Source: Nodosilinea sp. LEGE 06152 (GTDB lineage Bacteria; Cyanobacteriota; Cyanobacteriia; Phormidesmidales; Phormidesmidaceae). Taken from it: a DNA stretch of 56,968 nt. This document shows positions 1-8,173 of this stretch, piece after piece (the first letter of the stretch is position 1; each line of letters opens with the position of its first letter). Position numbers and translations under genes: made by a program. The stretch covers positions 16,830-73,797 of the forward strand of contig NZ_JADEWR010000033.1 in the NCBI RefSeq assembly GCF_015207525.1, read 5' to 3'. The notes beneath the pieces are model-generated. The model saw only the letters and a program-made list of their open reading frames with translations, was not told the DNA's origin and made no database searches.

Positions 1-1359
1 GGTGGTGCGGCGCTGGCGACGCACCTGGGTAACGAGGTTTTCGGCCAGTAGGGGCACCAGGCGGCTGTCGCCGTTGCTAAAGATCTCGGCGCAGTAGCGC
101 ACGTAGTGGGTGCGGGTGTCGGCGTTGGCGATATCGCTGAGCAGCTTGACCACCGCCTGACTGGTCTGCTGAAACTGGTCGGCCTGGCGCAGGTCTTTAC
201 CGCTGATCAAGTTATGGATCTGCCAGTCAATCCAGAGCGGGGCGGCTTCAATCAGGGCGCGATAGTCATCAGCGCTGTGCTGCCGCAAAAACTCGTCGGG
301 GTCTTTGCCATCGGGAATGTTCAGCACCCGCAGCTGCACGTCGCCCCGGTAGGCCATCTCTTCGACTTCGCCGATCGCCCGCTGGGCAGCCTTCACCCCG
401 GCGACATCGGCATCAAAGTTGAGCAAGATTTGCTTCGATTCGGTGTAGCGCAGCAGCTGGCGCACCTGGGCCGCATTCAGGGCCGTACCCAGGGCGGCGA
501 CGGAGTTTTCTAAACCGGCGGCGTGGAGGGCGATCACATCGAAGTAGCCTTCGACCACGATCGCTCGGTCGTCTTTGGCGATCGCCGCCCGGGCCAGGTC
601 CAGCCCGTACAGCGTTTTGCCCTTGTCGAATAGCTCGGTATCGGGGGAGTTGAGGTACTTGGGCTTTTCGTCCCCCAGGGCGCGGCCGCCAAAGCCAATT
701 ACCCGGCTCTGCCCATCGCGAATCGGGATCATGAGGCGATCGCGGAAGCGATCGTAAAACCCATCGCCCTTTTGGCGCGGCACAATCAGCCCGGCCTGCT
801 CGACCAGCGCCACCGGGTAATGCTTTTGCTCAACCAGGTAGCCGTAGAGGGTCTGCCAGCCCCCCGGCGCAAACCCCAGCTGAAACTGCTGAATGGTTGC
901 ATCGCTCAACCCCCGCTCGTAGAGGTAGGCCAGGGCCGAAGCACCGTCAATCTGCTGGAGGGCGTGCTCGTAAAATTTTGCCGTCAGCGCCAAAATCTCG
1001 TAGAGCTGCTCCCGCAGGGTAAGCTGCCGCTGCAGTTCCTGGCGCTTGGCGGGCTCTAGGGTGGTGACAGGCACCTGGTAGCGCTGGGCCAAATCCAGCA
1101 CCACGTCGGCAAAGGAGCGCTTGTTCAGCTCCATCAAAAACTTAAAGGCGTTGCCCCCCGCCCCGCAGGAAAAGCAGTAGTAAAACTGCTTGCCGGGGCT
1201 GACGCTAAAGCTGGGCGACTTGTCTTCGTGGAAGGGGCACAGGCCGACGAAATCTTTGCCCTGCTTCTTGAGCACCACGTGCTGGGAGACCACATCGACA
1301 ATATCGGCGCGATCGCGCACCGCTTCAATGGTGTCGGGGTGGAGGCGGGGGGTATCCAT
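1..1359 (-). CDS. dnaG: DNA primase DnaG (3' end outside window)
   Basis: Makes the RNA primers for chromosome replication. The minus-strand reading begins MDTPRLHPDTIEAVRDRADI and stays open to the window edge (453 codons), so the C-terminal helicase-binding part is missing here. The N-terminal CHC2 zinc finger is visible at about residues 40-62 (CPFHEDKSPSF, then YYCFSCGAGG). The central catalytic core shows IPIRDGQSRVIGFGGR and the Toprim signatures VVEGYFDVIAL and LNFDAD. The start at 1359 is the first ATG and gives the family's usual N-terminus. It is followed upstream by a G-rich spacer and then convergent-free rplI on the same strand. Identification is firm from the motifs; only the end is unknown. 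Confidence 0.95.
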   Translation of the reverse strand, partial: MDTPRLHPDTIEAVRDRADIVDVVSQHVVLKKQGKDFVGLCPFHEDKSPSFSVSPGKQFYYCFSCGAGGNAFKFLMELNKRSFADVVLDLAQRYQVPVTTLEPAKRQELQRQLTLREQLYEILALTAKFYEHALQQIDGASALAYLYERGLSDATIQQFQLGFAPGGWQTLYGYLVEQKHYPVALVEQAGLIVPRQKGDGFYDRFRDRLMIPIRDGQSRVIGFGGRALGDEKPKYLNSPDTELFDKGKTLYGLDLARAAIAKDDRAIVVEGYFDVIALHAAGLENSVAALGTALNAAQVRQLLRYTESKQILLNFDADVAGVKAAQRAIGEVEEMAYRGDVQLRVLNIPDGKDPDEFLRQHSADDYRALIEAAPLWIDWQIHNLISGKDLRQADQFQQTSQAVVKLLSDIANADTRTHYVRYCAEIFSNGDSRLVPLLAENLVTQVRRQRRTT

Positions 1360-1563
1360 GGTGCGGGGGATGGGGCACTAGGGCTGAGGCTAGGAGGTAG
1401 ACAAAGCGCTAGATGTTGGGGATGGGTTGATTGTAGTCGATCGGGGGGGAGGGAAGTAGGTGGGTGAGGAAGATGTGGGTAGGTAGGCGGGTGAGGGAGA
1501 TCGGGGAGCGAGGAGGATGTAGACAGGGAGTGGCTTTTCGTAAGGTGGGAATAGTTTAAACCT
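1360..1563. other. G-rich low-complexity spacer between rplI and dnaG
   Basis: About 200 bases with strong purine/G bias on the plus strand (runs such as GGGGGGGAGGGAAG and repeated GTGGGTAGG/GGGTGAGG words). No credible gene. Similar GGATGAGG-type words occur inside lnt near 34980-35043, so this looks like a dispersed low-complexity element rather than unique sequence. Confidence 0.5.
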
Positions 1564-1614
1564 AAAAACCCCCGAAGCTGGTGCCCTAGGGCTAGGGCCG
1601 GCTTCAGAGGTTTT
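1564..1614 (-). terminator. Hairpin terminator after rplI
   Basis: Inverted repeat with arms AAAACCCCCGAAGC and GCTTCAGAGGTTTT around a GC-rich centre holding GCCCTAGGGC. On the minus strand it lies just after the rplI stop and is followed by GGGGGTTTTT, as in a rho-independent terminator. The symmetric A/T ends mean it could work in both directions. Confidence 0.6.
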
Positions 1615-1652
1615 AGCAAGATAATGAGGGGTGAGGCGCTAGGGCTAGGGGC

Positions 1653-2111
1653 CTACTCAGCAATTACCCGCAGGTTCACCATGGCGGTTACGTCGGGGTG
1701 CAGCTTCACCTCGGCCTGGTACTCGCCCAGCTTGTTGATATCGGGCACCGAAATATCGCGGCGATCGACTTCTTTGCCCGACAGCGACTTGATCACATCG
1801 GCCACGTCGGCGGCGGTGACGGTACCAAAAATAGCCTCATTCTCACCGACGGGCTTTTGAACCGTAAACATACCGATGGTGTCCAGGGCTGTTTTGGTAG
1901 CTTCAGCCTCTTGCTTAATCTCGAGCAGCCGCTGCTTTTGCGCCTCGCGCCGGCGCTCCACCTGCTTCAGCACACCGGGGGTGGTGCGCACGGCCTTCCC
2001 GTTAGGGATAAGATAATTACGTGCGTAGCCAGGGGCCACCTCGACTAGATCGCCGTTATAGCCCAGCTTGCGAATGTCTTCTGTGAGAACTACCTGTACC
2101 CGTTTTGCCAT
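1653..2111 (-). CDS. rplI: 50S ribosomal protein L9
   Basis: Structural protein of the large ribosomal subunit. At 152 residues it has the family's usual length. The N-terminal RNA-binding domain shows VQVVLTEDIRKLGYNGDLVE followed by the conserved VAPGYARNYLIP segment (about residues 27-38), then a long connecting helix rich in K/R/E (about 48-75) and a C-terminal domain ending VNLRVIAE. The ATG at 2111 gives the canonical start MAKRVQVVLTED. It is followed downstream on the same strand by dnaG; in many cyanobacteria rplI adjoins replication genes such as dnaB. A candidate minus-strand promoter TATAGT sits about 25 bases before the start codon. Confidence 0.97.
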   Translation of the reverse strand: MAKRVQVVLTEDIRKLGYNGDLVEVAPGYARNYLIPNGKAVRTTPGVLKQVERRREAQKQRLLEIKQEAEATKTALDTIGMFTVQKPVGENEAIFGTVTAADVADVIKSLSGKEVDRRDISVPDINKLGEYQAEVKLHPDVTAMVNLRVIAE

Positions 2112-2159
2112 GATTTTTCTCGTATAGCCCAGTTGACTATACTACCCAACGCCATCGGG

Positions 2160-2185
2160 TCTTGGCAACCCTGTCTTGGCAACCC
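2160..2185. repeat. Two 12-bp direct repeats upstream of rplI
   Basis: TCTTGGCAACCC occurs twice with a 14-bp period (2160-2171 and 2174-2185) between rplI and the divergent LapA-like gene. Function unknown; it could be an operator for either gene or a short slippage duplication. Confidence 0.5.
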
Positions 2186-2225
2186 TTGTCTCTAGCCGCT
2201 GTCTCTACCCTGGCAAGCTCCCCCC

Positions 2226-2465
2226 ATGATTAGACTTGTATTTGCCCTGGTGCCCGCTGTTTGGGTGATTGCGATCGCCATCATTGCCGTCCAAAACGCC
2301 ACCCCTGTCTCCTTTCGCCTGCTCAATCTGCAGTCGATTGAGATGCCCTTTGGGGTGCTGCTGGCCTTTTGCGCCGCGGCGGGTATGCTGCTGGCGGCTC
2401 TGGTGCTGCTGGTGCTGGGGGGCAACCCGCTGCGGACCCGCCAAAAACAAAGGCCCGAGCCGTAG
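2226..2465 (+). CDS. LapA-domain (DUF1049) small membrane protein
   Basis: A 79-residue protein with two hydrophobic helices (about residues 3-23 and 42-66) separated by a short segment containing NATPVSFRLLNLQSIEMPFG. That pattern, Q-N-A-x-P-V-S-F-x-L-L between two membrane segments, is typical of the LapA/DUF1049 family, whose E. coli members act in lipopolysaccharide assembly; the cyanobacterial role is not known. It ends in a short basic, Pro-containing tail. It is divergent from rplI and converges on the ctp protease gene 50 bases downstream. A real gene by composition and domain; function inferred only from family. Confidence 0.8.
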   Translation: MIRLVFALVPAVWVIAIAIIAVQNATPVSFRLLNLQSIEMPFGVLLAFCAAAGMLLAALVLLVLGGNPLRTRQKQRPEP

Positions 2466-2515
2466 CCCAGACCTCTGCCAATCATTGACAATAGCGGTTG
2501 CTTGCGATCGCGCGG

Positions 2516-3814
2516 CTAGTTGCTTGGCGCTGTCGTAACGTTATTGTCAGCACGGGCCTCCTGAATTTCAGTACCCAGCGCCCTCAGGGCCTCGGCAAAT
2601 TGAGGATCGGCGGCGGTACCGATAGACTCACGGTTAGTCGAGAGTTCCTCCTGCTGCTCTTCACTGAGCTCAACGGCAATATCGGGATTGATACCGTTCT
2701 TGTTGATATCAGTGCCGTTGGGGGTGAGGTACTTGGCCACCGTAATTGCGACCCCAGACCCATCGCCCAGGCTGCGCACCGACTGCACCAGTCCCTTACC
2801 AAAGGTGCGAGTGCCCACCAGCAGTGCCCGCTCGTTGTCGCGTAGCGCTCCTGACAAAATTTCGCTGGCGCTGGCCGAGCCGCCGTCAACCATGACCACC
2901 AGCGGTTTATCGGTGAGCGCGCGGCTGTTGGCGGTCTCTTCATCCACCACGCCCTGGCGGTTCACTGTCGAAACAATAATGCCATCGTCAAGCCACATGC
3001 GGGCGATGTCGATGCTGGAGTACAGCAGTCCGCCAGGATTGGAGCGCAGATCGAGAATGTAGCCCGTTACCCCTTGGCTCTCAAGATCGTTAATGGCTTC
3101 GCTCATTTCCTCAGCGGCGTTGGCGCTGAACTGGGTCAGGCGAATGTAGCCTACCTCTCCCTCGGGGCCAGCCTGAACGTTGTAGCGCACCGGATGAATT
3201 TCAATGCGGGCCCGGACCATAGGCACCTCTAGCTCCTGCTCACCCCGACGAATGGTGAGGGTAACTTCCGAGCCAACGGTGCCCCGAATCCGGCTGACGG
3301 CGTCGTTGAGCTCCATACCCTCAGTCGATTCGCCATCAATCGCCAAAATTACGTCCTGGGGACGAATACCAGCCTCAAAAGCAGGGGTGTCTTCGATGGG
3401 AGCAACCACCACAATGTCTTTGGTTTCTTCATCCTGGGAAATTTGAATGCCAACCCCGGTCAGCTCGCCGGAGGTGTCAATCTGCATGCTACGAAACTCT
3501 TCTGGATCCATGAAGCGGGTGTAGGGATCTTCCAGCTTCTCCAGCATCTCGCGAATAGCGCCGTAGGCCTCTTCCTGGTTGGTGTAGTTGCGCCCCAGGT
3601 AGTCGGTACGCACCGCGTCCCAGTCGGTCTGATTAAAGGTAGCATCGACGTAGTTGCGGTCAATCAGCTGCCAAACTTGATCAATCAGTTCCTTGGGGCT
3701 TTCTTCAAAGAAAGCTTTGCTCTGGGACAGGTGAATCCCGGCGCCAGTTACAGTTACCGCAGCCACCGCGATAGCAGTTGCACCCAGGATTAGTCCGCGC
3801 TTTGCAAGTGTCAT
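2516..3814 (-). CDS. ctp: S41 C-terminal processing peptidase with PDZ domain
   Basis: A periplasmic or lumenal serine protease of the CtpA/B/C group, which includes the enzyme that trims the C-terminus of photosystem II D1. The 432-residue product has an N-terminal signal or anchor (about residues 7-28), a helical region, a PDZ domain (about 115-200, with VAPIEDTPAFEAGIRPQDVI) and the S41 core. The Ser-Lys catalytic pair is visible: Ser315 in GGSASASEIL and Lys340 in FGKGLVQ, 25 residues apart as in known D1 proteases. The tail after about residue 385 is acidic and Ser/Thr-rich. Which of the three cyanobacterial paralogs this is (CtpA, B or C) cannot be settled by eye. Monocistronic, with an AT-rich leader of more than 400 bases upstream. 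Confidence 0.93.
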   Translation of the reverse strand: MTLAKRGLILGATAIAVAAVTVTGAGIHLSQSKAFFEESPKELIDQVWQLIDRNYVDATFNQTDWDAVRTDYLGRNYTNQEEAYGAIREMLEKLEDPYTRFMDPEEFRSMQIDTSGELTGVGIQISQDEETKDIVVVAPIEDTPAFEAGIRPQDVILAIDGESTEGMELNDAVSRIRGTVGSEVTLTIRRGEQELEVPMVRARIEIHPVRYNVQAGPEGEVGYIRLTQFSANAAEEMSEAINDLESQGVTGYILDLRSNPGGLLYSSIDIARMWLDDGIIVSTVNRQGVVDEETANSRALTDKPLVVMVDGGSASASEILSGALRDNERALLVGTRTFGKGLVQSVRSLGDGSGVAITVAKYLTPNGTDINKNGINPDIAVELSEEQQEELSTNRESIGTAADPQFAEALRALGTEIQEARADNNVTTAPSN

Positions 3815-4254
3815 GTGATATAGGTTCTAGCAGCAAATTACGCCCAATCTAACACACCAAACTGAGATGCAAAGGGAAGATTTGCTTAGGCATTTTGCCT
3901 CTGTTAATAACAGTAACAATAGGCACACGGCGCGTTTGGCTCTAGGGCAAAATGCGCTCTCAAACGCTCTGCTTTCAGTTAAAAATACGGGCCTATTGTG
4001 GAGCAAACTGCCGTGCCCTGGAGCGTGACATCGATTGTGGCCTCAGGGCTGGAGCAGTCAGCTTTGCCACGCCCAACCCAGTCAACAGGCCAGGAGCTGA
4101 CCGCCTTTTTGGCCAACCGCCAGCCGTAGCAACAGCCCCCAGGGCCGAATTGGGCAGGGTGCCACGCTATAATCGCCTTACTTTGTAGAGCTGGTCGGCA
4201 ATCTAACCTCTGCGAACCGTTGCACGAATCGCTTTAGGACGCTGAGACACCTCC
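3815..4254. other. Intergenic region between divergent ctp and the response regulator gene
   Basis: 440 bases between divergent genes, so promoters for both should lie here. No tRNA, strong hairpin or convincing small ORF was seen; one 78-codon plus-strand ORF has no ribosome-binding site and no recognisable content. TATAAT occurs on the plus strand at about 4168-4173, a possible -10 box about 85 bases before the regulator start. Confidence 0.5.
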
Positions 4255-4950
4255 ATGGGCATAAGTACTACCGACAAAGGCACCTACATTCTACTGATTG
4301 GCACCAACGAGGGTCAAACTCGCCAGATGGAGTTTGACCTGCAGGAGGCGGGGTACCATCCGGTGGTGGCCAGCAGTGCCAAAGCCGGACTGGCCCTAGC
4401 GACCGAGAGCACCCCGGCCCTGGTCGTAGTCGATCGCCTGCTGGGGGGCGAGTCGGGGCTGGTGCTGTGCCAGACCCTGCGCAGCCAGGGCATTAAAGCG
4501 CCGATTGTGCTGCTGATGGCTAAAGAGAGCCTTGAAGACCGCGTTGCCTGCCTGGAGTGCGGGGCCGACGACTATTTTCTCAAGCCCTACCGGGCCGATG
4601 CATTTTTGAGAATGGTGCAGCTCTACCTGCAGTCTACTCCCGGCGATAGCGAAAACCTGCGCTTTGGCGACCTAACGCTCGATGTGGAGAACCGCCATGC
4701 CCTGCGGGGCGATCGCGTCATCGAGCTAACCATGAAGGAGTTTGAGCTGCTCAAATATATGATGGAGCACCCCCGCGAGGTGCTGCCCCGCGAGCAAATT
4801 CTGGAGAATGTCTGGGGTTACGACTTTGTCGGCGAGTCAAACGTGATTGAAGTGTACGTGCGCTACCTGCGGCTCAAAATTGATGGTGAAGACGACAAGC
4901 GACTGATTCAGACGGTGCGCGGCGTGGGCTACGTGCTGCGGGAGAGTTAA
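4255..4950 (+). CDS. nblR: OmpR/PhoB-type response regulator, NblR-like
   Basis: A 231-residue regulator with an N-terminal receiver domain (about residues 10-125) and a C-terminal winged-helix DNA-binding domain (about 133-230, ending LIQTVRGVGYVLRES). The phospho-acceptor Asp is kept (VVVDRLLGGESG) and so is the Lys of DDYFLKPY. The acidic pair after beta-1 is replaced (LLIGTNEGQ), and the usual Thr/Ser of beta-4 is Met (IVLLMAKES). An atypical receiver with DRVACLECGADDYFLKPYRA fits NblR, the regulator of phycobilisome breakdown and stress survival in Synechococcus, which can act without phosphorylation. The family assignment is firm; the NblR name is my recognition of pattern and is moderately sure. 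Immediately followed by a repeat array. Confidence 0.72.
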   Translation: MGISTTDKGTYILLIGTNEGQTRQMEFDLQEAGYHPVVASSAKAGLALATESTPALVVVDRLLGGESGLVLCQTLRSQGIKAPIVLLMAKESLEDRVACLECGADDYFLKPYRADAFLRMVQLYLQSTPGDSENLRFGDLTLDVENRHALRGDRVIELTMKEFELLKYMMEHPREVLPREQILENVWGYDFVGESNVIEVYVRYLRLKIDGEDDKRLIQTVRGVGYVLRES

Positions 4951-4970
4951 GCAGGCAGATGGATGGGTAG

Positions 4971-5251
4971 CGGTCCCTGAGCGGAGTCGAAGGGAGACGG
5001 TCCCTGAGCGGAGTCGAAGGGAAATGGTCCCTGAGCGGAGTCGAAGGGAGATGGGCCCTAAGCGGAGTCGTTTGTCCTGTGGACAGGCTTCGCCAACGCG
5101 CTAGCGTCTCCCGTAAGGAGGAAGGGGGTGAATGGGTAGCGGTCCCTGAGCGGAGTCGAAGGGAGATGGTCCCTGAGCGGAGTCGTTTGTCCTATGGACA
5201 GGCTTCGCCAACGCGCTAGCGTCTCTCGTAGGGAGAAAGGGGGTGGATGAG
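4971..5251. repeat. Composite tandem repeat array (five short units and a duplicated long unit)
   Basis: The word GGTCCCTGAGCGGAGTCGAA recurs at about 4972, 5000, 5026, 5141 and 5168, with a diverged copy near 5053. Two of these run into a longer element (about 5061-5135 and 5177-5251, 116 bases apart) holding GGACAGGCTTCGCCAACGCG and a GCTAGCGTCTC(C/T)CGTA segment. A degenerate copy of the short unit follows the next gene (about 5944-5965), and the GCGTTGGCGAAGCCTCCCG word near 22025 is the long element's core in inverse orientation. This is a family of dispersed cyanobacterial repeats; no coding content. Confidence 0.85.
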
Positions 5252-5334
5252 TAAGGGGAAAACATCCGCCCAGCGAGCGACTAGAATAGTACCGCCCTGG
5301 CTGTGTATTCGCCGTTGATTTCTCTGGTTTCTCT

Positions 5335-5922
5335 ATGGCCCATCGTTTTGCTAGTTTGGTGTCTCTACGGCTATCTGGCCGCGTCGGGCCAAGTGTGGTG
5401 TGGAGCCTGGTGCTGAGCGCCCTGGTGCTGGGGGCCGGGTGCGGGCCAGCGCCTTCGACCACGGCACCCTCCTCCCCCACCGACAGTGCCACATCCACAC
5501 CCACCACTACCGAGGCTCCTATGGCTGATCCTCGCGGCCAGCAGCTCGCCGTCACGGCGGTGACAACCCTGGGCGGTGAAGACATTTTTCTAGAAGTAGC
5601 CGTCACCCCTCAGCAGCAGGCGATGGGGCTGATGTACCGCGATGCCCTGCCAGACGATCGCGGCATGCTGTTTCCCATGGGGCGGCCCCGCCCGGTCAGC
5701 TTTTGGATGAAAAACGTGCCCGTGGGGTTGGACATGGTGTTTATCTACCAGGGGCAGATCGTGGGTTTAGCGGAGGCTCCCCCCTGCACCGCTGACCCCT
5801 GCCCTACCTACGGTCCCGGCAATCAGCTCGTCGACCACGTGATTGAACTCCGGGCCGGGCGCGCCACAGAACTGGGCCTAGCCGTGGGGGACGAGGTGGT
5901 GATTCGGGAGTTGGGGGAATAG
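5335..5922 (+). CDS. DUF192 family lipoprotein
   Basis: A 195-residue exported protein. The N-terminus has a hydrophobic stretch ending in a lipobox-like LGAGC (Cys at about residue 36), so it is probably a lipoprotein; a Pro/Ser/Thr-rich linker follows (about 39-62). The rest is a DUF192 domain with the family signatures TPQQQAMGLMYRD, GMLFPMGRPRPVSFWMKN and VGLDMVFI, ending near GLAVGDEVVI. Members are small periplasmic or extracytoplasmic proteins of unknown function. The ATG at 5335 gives a long n-region; a later start is possible but would lose part of the signal. Stands alone between two repeat stretches. Confidence 0.85.
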   Translation: MAHRFASLVSLRLSGRVGPSVVWSLVLSALVLGAGCGPAPSTTAPSSPTDSATSTPTTTEAPMADPRGQQLAVTAVTTLGGEDIFLEVAVTPQQQAMGLMYRDALPDDRGMLFPMGRPRPVSFWMKNVPVGLDMVFIYQGQIVGLAEAPPCTADPCPTYGPGNQLVDHVIELRAGRATELGLAVGDEVVIRELGE

Positions 5923-5967
5923 GGTAATGGGTAGGTGGGTGGCGATCCCTGAGCGAAGTTGAAGTAG

Positions 5968-5984
5968 GGTGGGCATTGCCCACC
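5968..5984. repeat. 17-bp palindromic repeat GGTGGGCAttGCCCACC
   Basis: Near-perfect inverted repeat, GGTGGGCATTGCCCACC, embedded in GTAGGGTGGGC. A second copy lies at 35706-35722 with GCACTGCC as centre. This is a common type of dispersed cyanobacterial palindrome and may help terminate the DUF192 and helicase transcripts. Confidence 0.6.
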
Positions 5985-6034
5985 AGCCCGCCATAACTAT
6001 CCCTCAATCCCATCTCTGCATCAACCGCGAGGCG

Positions 6035-7339
6035 TTATTGGTACAAAAACAATCGCTTAGCGGCGCGAGTAAAGGCCACGTAGCAGAGCTGATTGCGCTC
6101 GATCACGTTGCGGTTCGCCGCCATCGAGGGCACGTCCACAAACACATCCTGAAACGTCGACCCCTGGCTCTTGTGGATGGTAAGGCTGTAGGCGTAGTCA
6201 ACGGCGTGAAACTGCTGCTGCAAATCCCAAAATTCCATCCAGCGCTTTTCTTTGGCTAAAAAGTCGAGCTTGGCCTTAAACTCGGCCTGGCCCGACTCGT
6301 GCAGCACCCGCAGCGTTTTAAAGTCTCCTGCTTCCGTTTCCACTTCGAGAACCCACAGGGGCCACTCGCCCTCGCGCCCCCGCGCAATGTGCAGTACCTC
6401 GCACTCGCCGGAGGTGGGCAGCACAATGGTTTCCTCCTCTAAGCAAGGGTTAACGGCAATTAGCCGCTCGCCGAGTACAAAACGGCTGGCATTGGGGCCG
6501 TAGATGGCGCTGCGAATGGTGTGGTTAAGCTGGGCCACGCGGCGATTGGTGTAGGCCAGCGCCCGCACCTGGTCGGGGTTTTGTTGGTAGGCGGGGCTGG
6601 TAAAGGCGCGAATTAGCAGGTCGTGCCAGGCGCGGCGGGGCAGCACAAAGCAGCCTTCGGTCTTGTCGGGGTTGGTGTCGCTGGTGAAGCGGGGCAATGA
6701 GTCGCGCTCCAGGTGGCGGCGAATGTCTTCGGCAATGACGCCGATCGCGCCACCGTAGCGCACGACCTCAGTGAGCTGCGATTTGTGAATGATCTGGCGA
6801 AAGCAGGCCGACTCAGGCTCGTTCACCGGGGGCAGCTGGGCCGGGTCGCCCACAAACAAAATTTGGGTGCCCCGGTACAGGTTTGACACGGCATTGACCA
6901 GCAGCTCCCATAGCTCCTGGTTGATCATGGAGCATTCGTCAACAATGACCAGCCGGTAGCGATCGATCTGGCTGGCCTGCTGGCGATCGATCGCAAACAT
7001 CTGGTTGCCGTTTTCTTCGTCGATGACCGGGCGCAGGCCCAGCAGCTTGCAGCAGGTCATGGCGTCGATATCGAGCCGCCACTGGGCCGCCATCGCCGCC
7101 AGCACCTTGGTGGCCTTGTTGCTAAAGGCGCTCAGCACAATGGGGCGCTCGTCGCCGCGATCGCGCAGCCCATTCACAAACACCTGCAGCAGCGTAGTTT
7201 TGCCCGTGCCTGCATAGCCCGTCAGAAGGTAGAGCTTTTCGGTGCCCTGCACAAACGCATCGAGAGCCGCCAGCGCCGCCTGTTGCTCGGCGGTCAGGGC
7301 CACACTAGAGGCAATCGATTTAGGCTGAGGTAGAGCCAT
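6035..7339 (-). CDS. RecD/Pif1-like superfamily 1 DNA helicase
   Basis: An AAA-type SF1 helicase of 434 residues. The N-terminal motor has Walker A GYAGTGKTT (about residues 41-49), Walker B VIVDECSMIN (about 132-141) and VGDPAQLPPV (motif III, about 166-175). The C-terminal motor carries the UvrD_C_2 type signature YAYSLTIHKSQGSTFQDV, which includes the Q of motif V/VI, and VAFTRAAKRL close to the end. It lacks the N-terminal domain of true RecD and there is no recBC nearby, so a stand-alone RecD2/Pif1-like role in repair or replication restart is likely. I took the ATG at 7339; a GTG two codons upstream is also possible. Flanked by an unrelated SH3b gene. Confidence 0.87.
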   Translation of the reverse strand: MALPQPKSIASSVALTAEQQAALAALDAFVQGTEKLYLLTGYAGTGKTTLLQVFVNGLRDRGDERPIVLSAFSNKATKVLAAMAAQWRLDIDAMTCCKLLGLRPVIDEENGNQMFAIDRQQASQIDRYRLVIVDECSMINQELWELLVNAVSNLYRGTQILFVGDPAQLPPVNEPESACFRQIIHKSQLTEVVRYGGAIGVIAEDIRRHLERDSLPRFTSDTNPDKTEGCFVLPRRAWHDLLIRAFTSPAYQQNPDQVRALAYTNRRVAQLNHTIRSAIYGPNASRFVLGERLIAVNPCLEEETIVLPTSGECEVLHIARGREGEWPLWVLEVETEAGDFKTLRVLHESGQAEFKAKLDFLAKEKRWMEFWDLQQQFHAVDYAYSLTIHKSQGSTFQDVFVDVPSMAANRNVIERNQLCYVAFTRAAKRLFLYQ

Positions 7340-7418
7340 GGGCACGGAACAAGTGTTCTATCCCAGAGTAGCCTGATTCACCGCTTTGCGAAGTCGGTGA
7401 GGCGACGCAATCTCGCTA

Positions 7419-8030
7419 TCAAGGACAGCTGATTGGGGTCACATTGCTACCTACCCCACCGGAGCCGGTGCGGGCGATCCAGCCCGTGCCGTTGCTGTAG
7501 ATACTTACCTGCATCCAGCGGCGACCATCGGCGGTAGTCTGCTGAGTCGGCGGGTTGGTGCTGGCCCTGACCAGATCGTTTTGGTTGTACCCTGCCAGCA
7601 CGGAAGACCCGGCTGAGGGGGCAGACCTAACCACCAGTGCTGTATTGGCCCTAAAGCAGGCCCCCGTGGGTGGGGGTGGGGGAGTACCAACACAGGGGCC
7701 GAGATTGGCTGCGCTGAGCCAGCCCACGGGCTGGACGGGAGACAGCGTACCGCCGCCCAAGAAAACCTGCGCTCGCCCCGTTGCGATCGCCCCAGTTAGG
7801 GTAACCTGCGTGCCCGCTGCCAAAGTACCAATGCGGTTAGCGGTTGGCCCCAGGGTGGAGTTGTCGAATATCTCAGCCGCCTGGTTGAGCCGCCGACAGC
7901 CCCGAATGAGGGTGGGGTTTTCGGTCAGGGGGCGAGTTTCCTGGGCCTGGGCTGGGGCAACCGCTAGCGTGCTGGCTGAAACGAGGGCGATCGCGCCAAA
8001 CGAAAAATTTCGCAGCATTTTCGGTGACAT
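7419..8030 (-). CDS. Exported protein with bacterial SH3-like segments
   Basis: A 203-residue secreted protein. A Sec signal peptide ends near AQAQ (about residue 30). The mature part has two halves separated by a Pro run (about residues 116-122): each holds a Cys, a variable strand-rich stretch and a Gly-Trp motif (PVGWLSAANLGPC and NGTGWIARTGSGG). The second half, with ALVVRSAPSAGSSVLAGYNQNDLV, is a recognisable SH3b fold; the first is a weaker copy. SH3b modules often bind peptidoglycan or partner proteins, but no catalytic domain is present. Cysteines at matching places suggest disulfides. Function not known. Confidence 0.75.
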   Translation of the reverse strand: MSPKMLRNFSFGAIALVSASTLAVAPAQAQETRPLTENPTLIRGCRRLNQAAEIFDNSTLGPTANRIGTLAAGTQVTLTGAIATGRAQVFLGGGTLSPVQPVGWLSAANLGPCVGTPPPPPTGACFRANTALVVRSAPSAGSSVLAGYNQNDLVRASTNPPTQQTTADGRRWMQVSIYSNGTGWIARTGSGGVGSNVTPISCP

Positions 8031-8173
8031 AGATGCTCCTGGGGGCTAATCTCAAGGATTTTGGGACAATTTGGCGATCGCCCCCGCTATTCTACCATCC
8101 TCAAAATTAGCCCCAGCCAGGGCGTAACGAAGCTTACCGAAGCGTCAAAGCCCAGCCGCGCCGCCGATACCGC

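Noticed and set aside
3952..4188. 78-codon plus-strand ORF
   Set aside because: No ribosome-binding site, Cys/Arg-rich translation, lies in the divergent promoter region of ctp and the regulator.
5058..5606. 182-codon minus-strand ORF
   Set aside because: Translation of the tandem repeats and of the reverse strand of the DUF192 gene.
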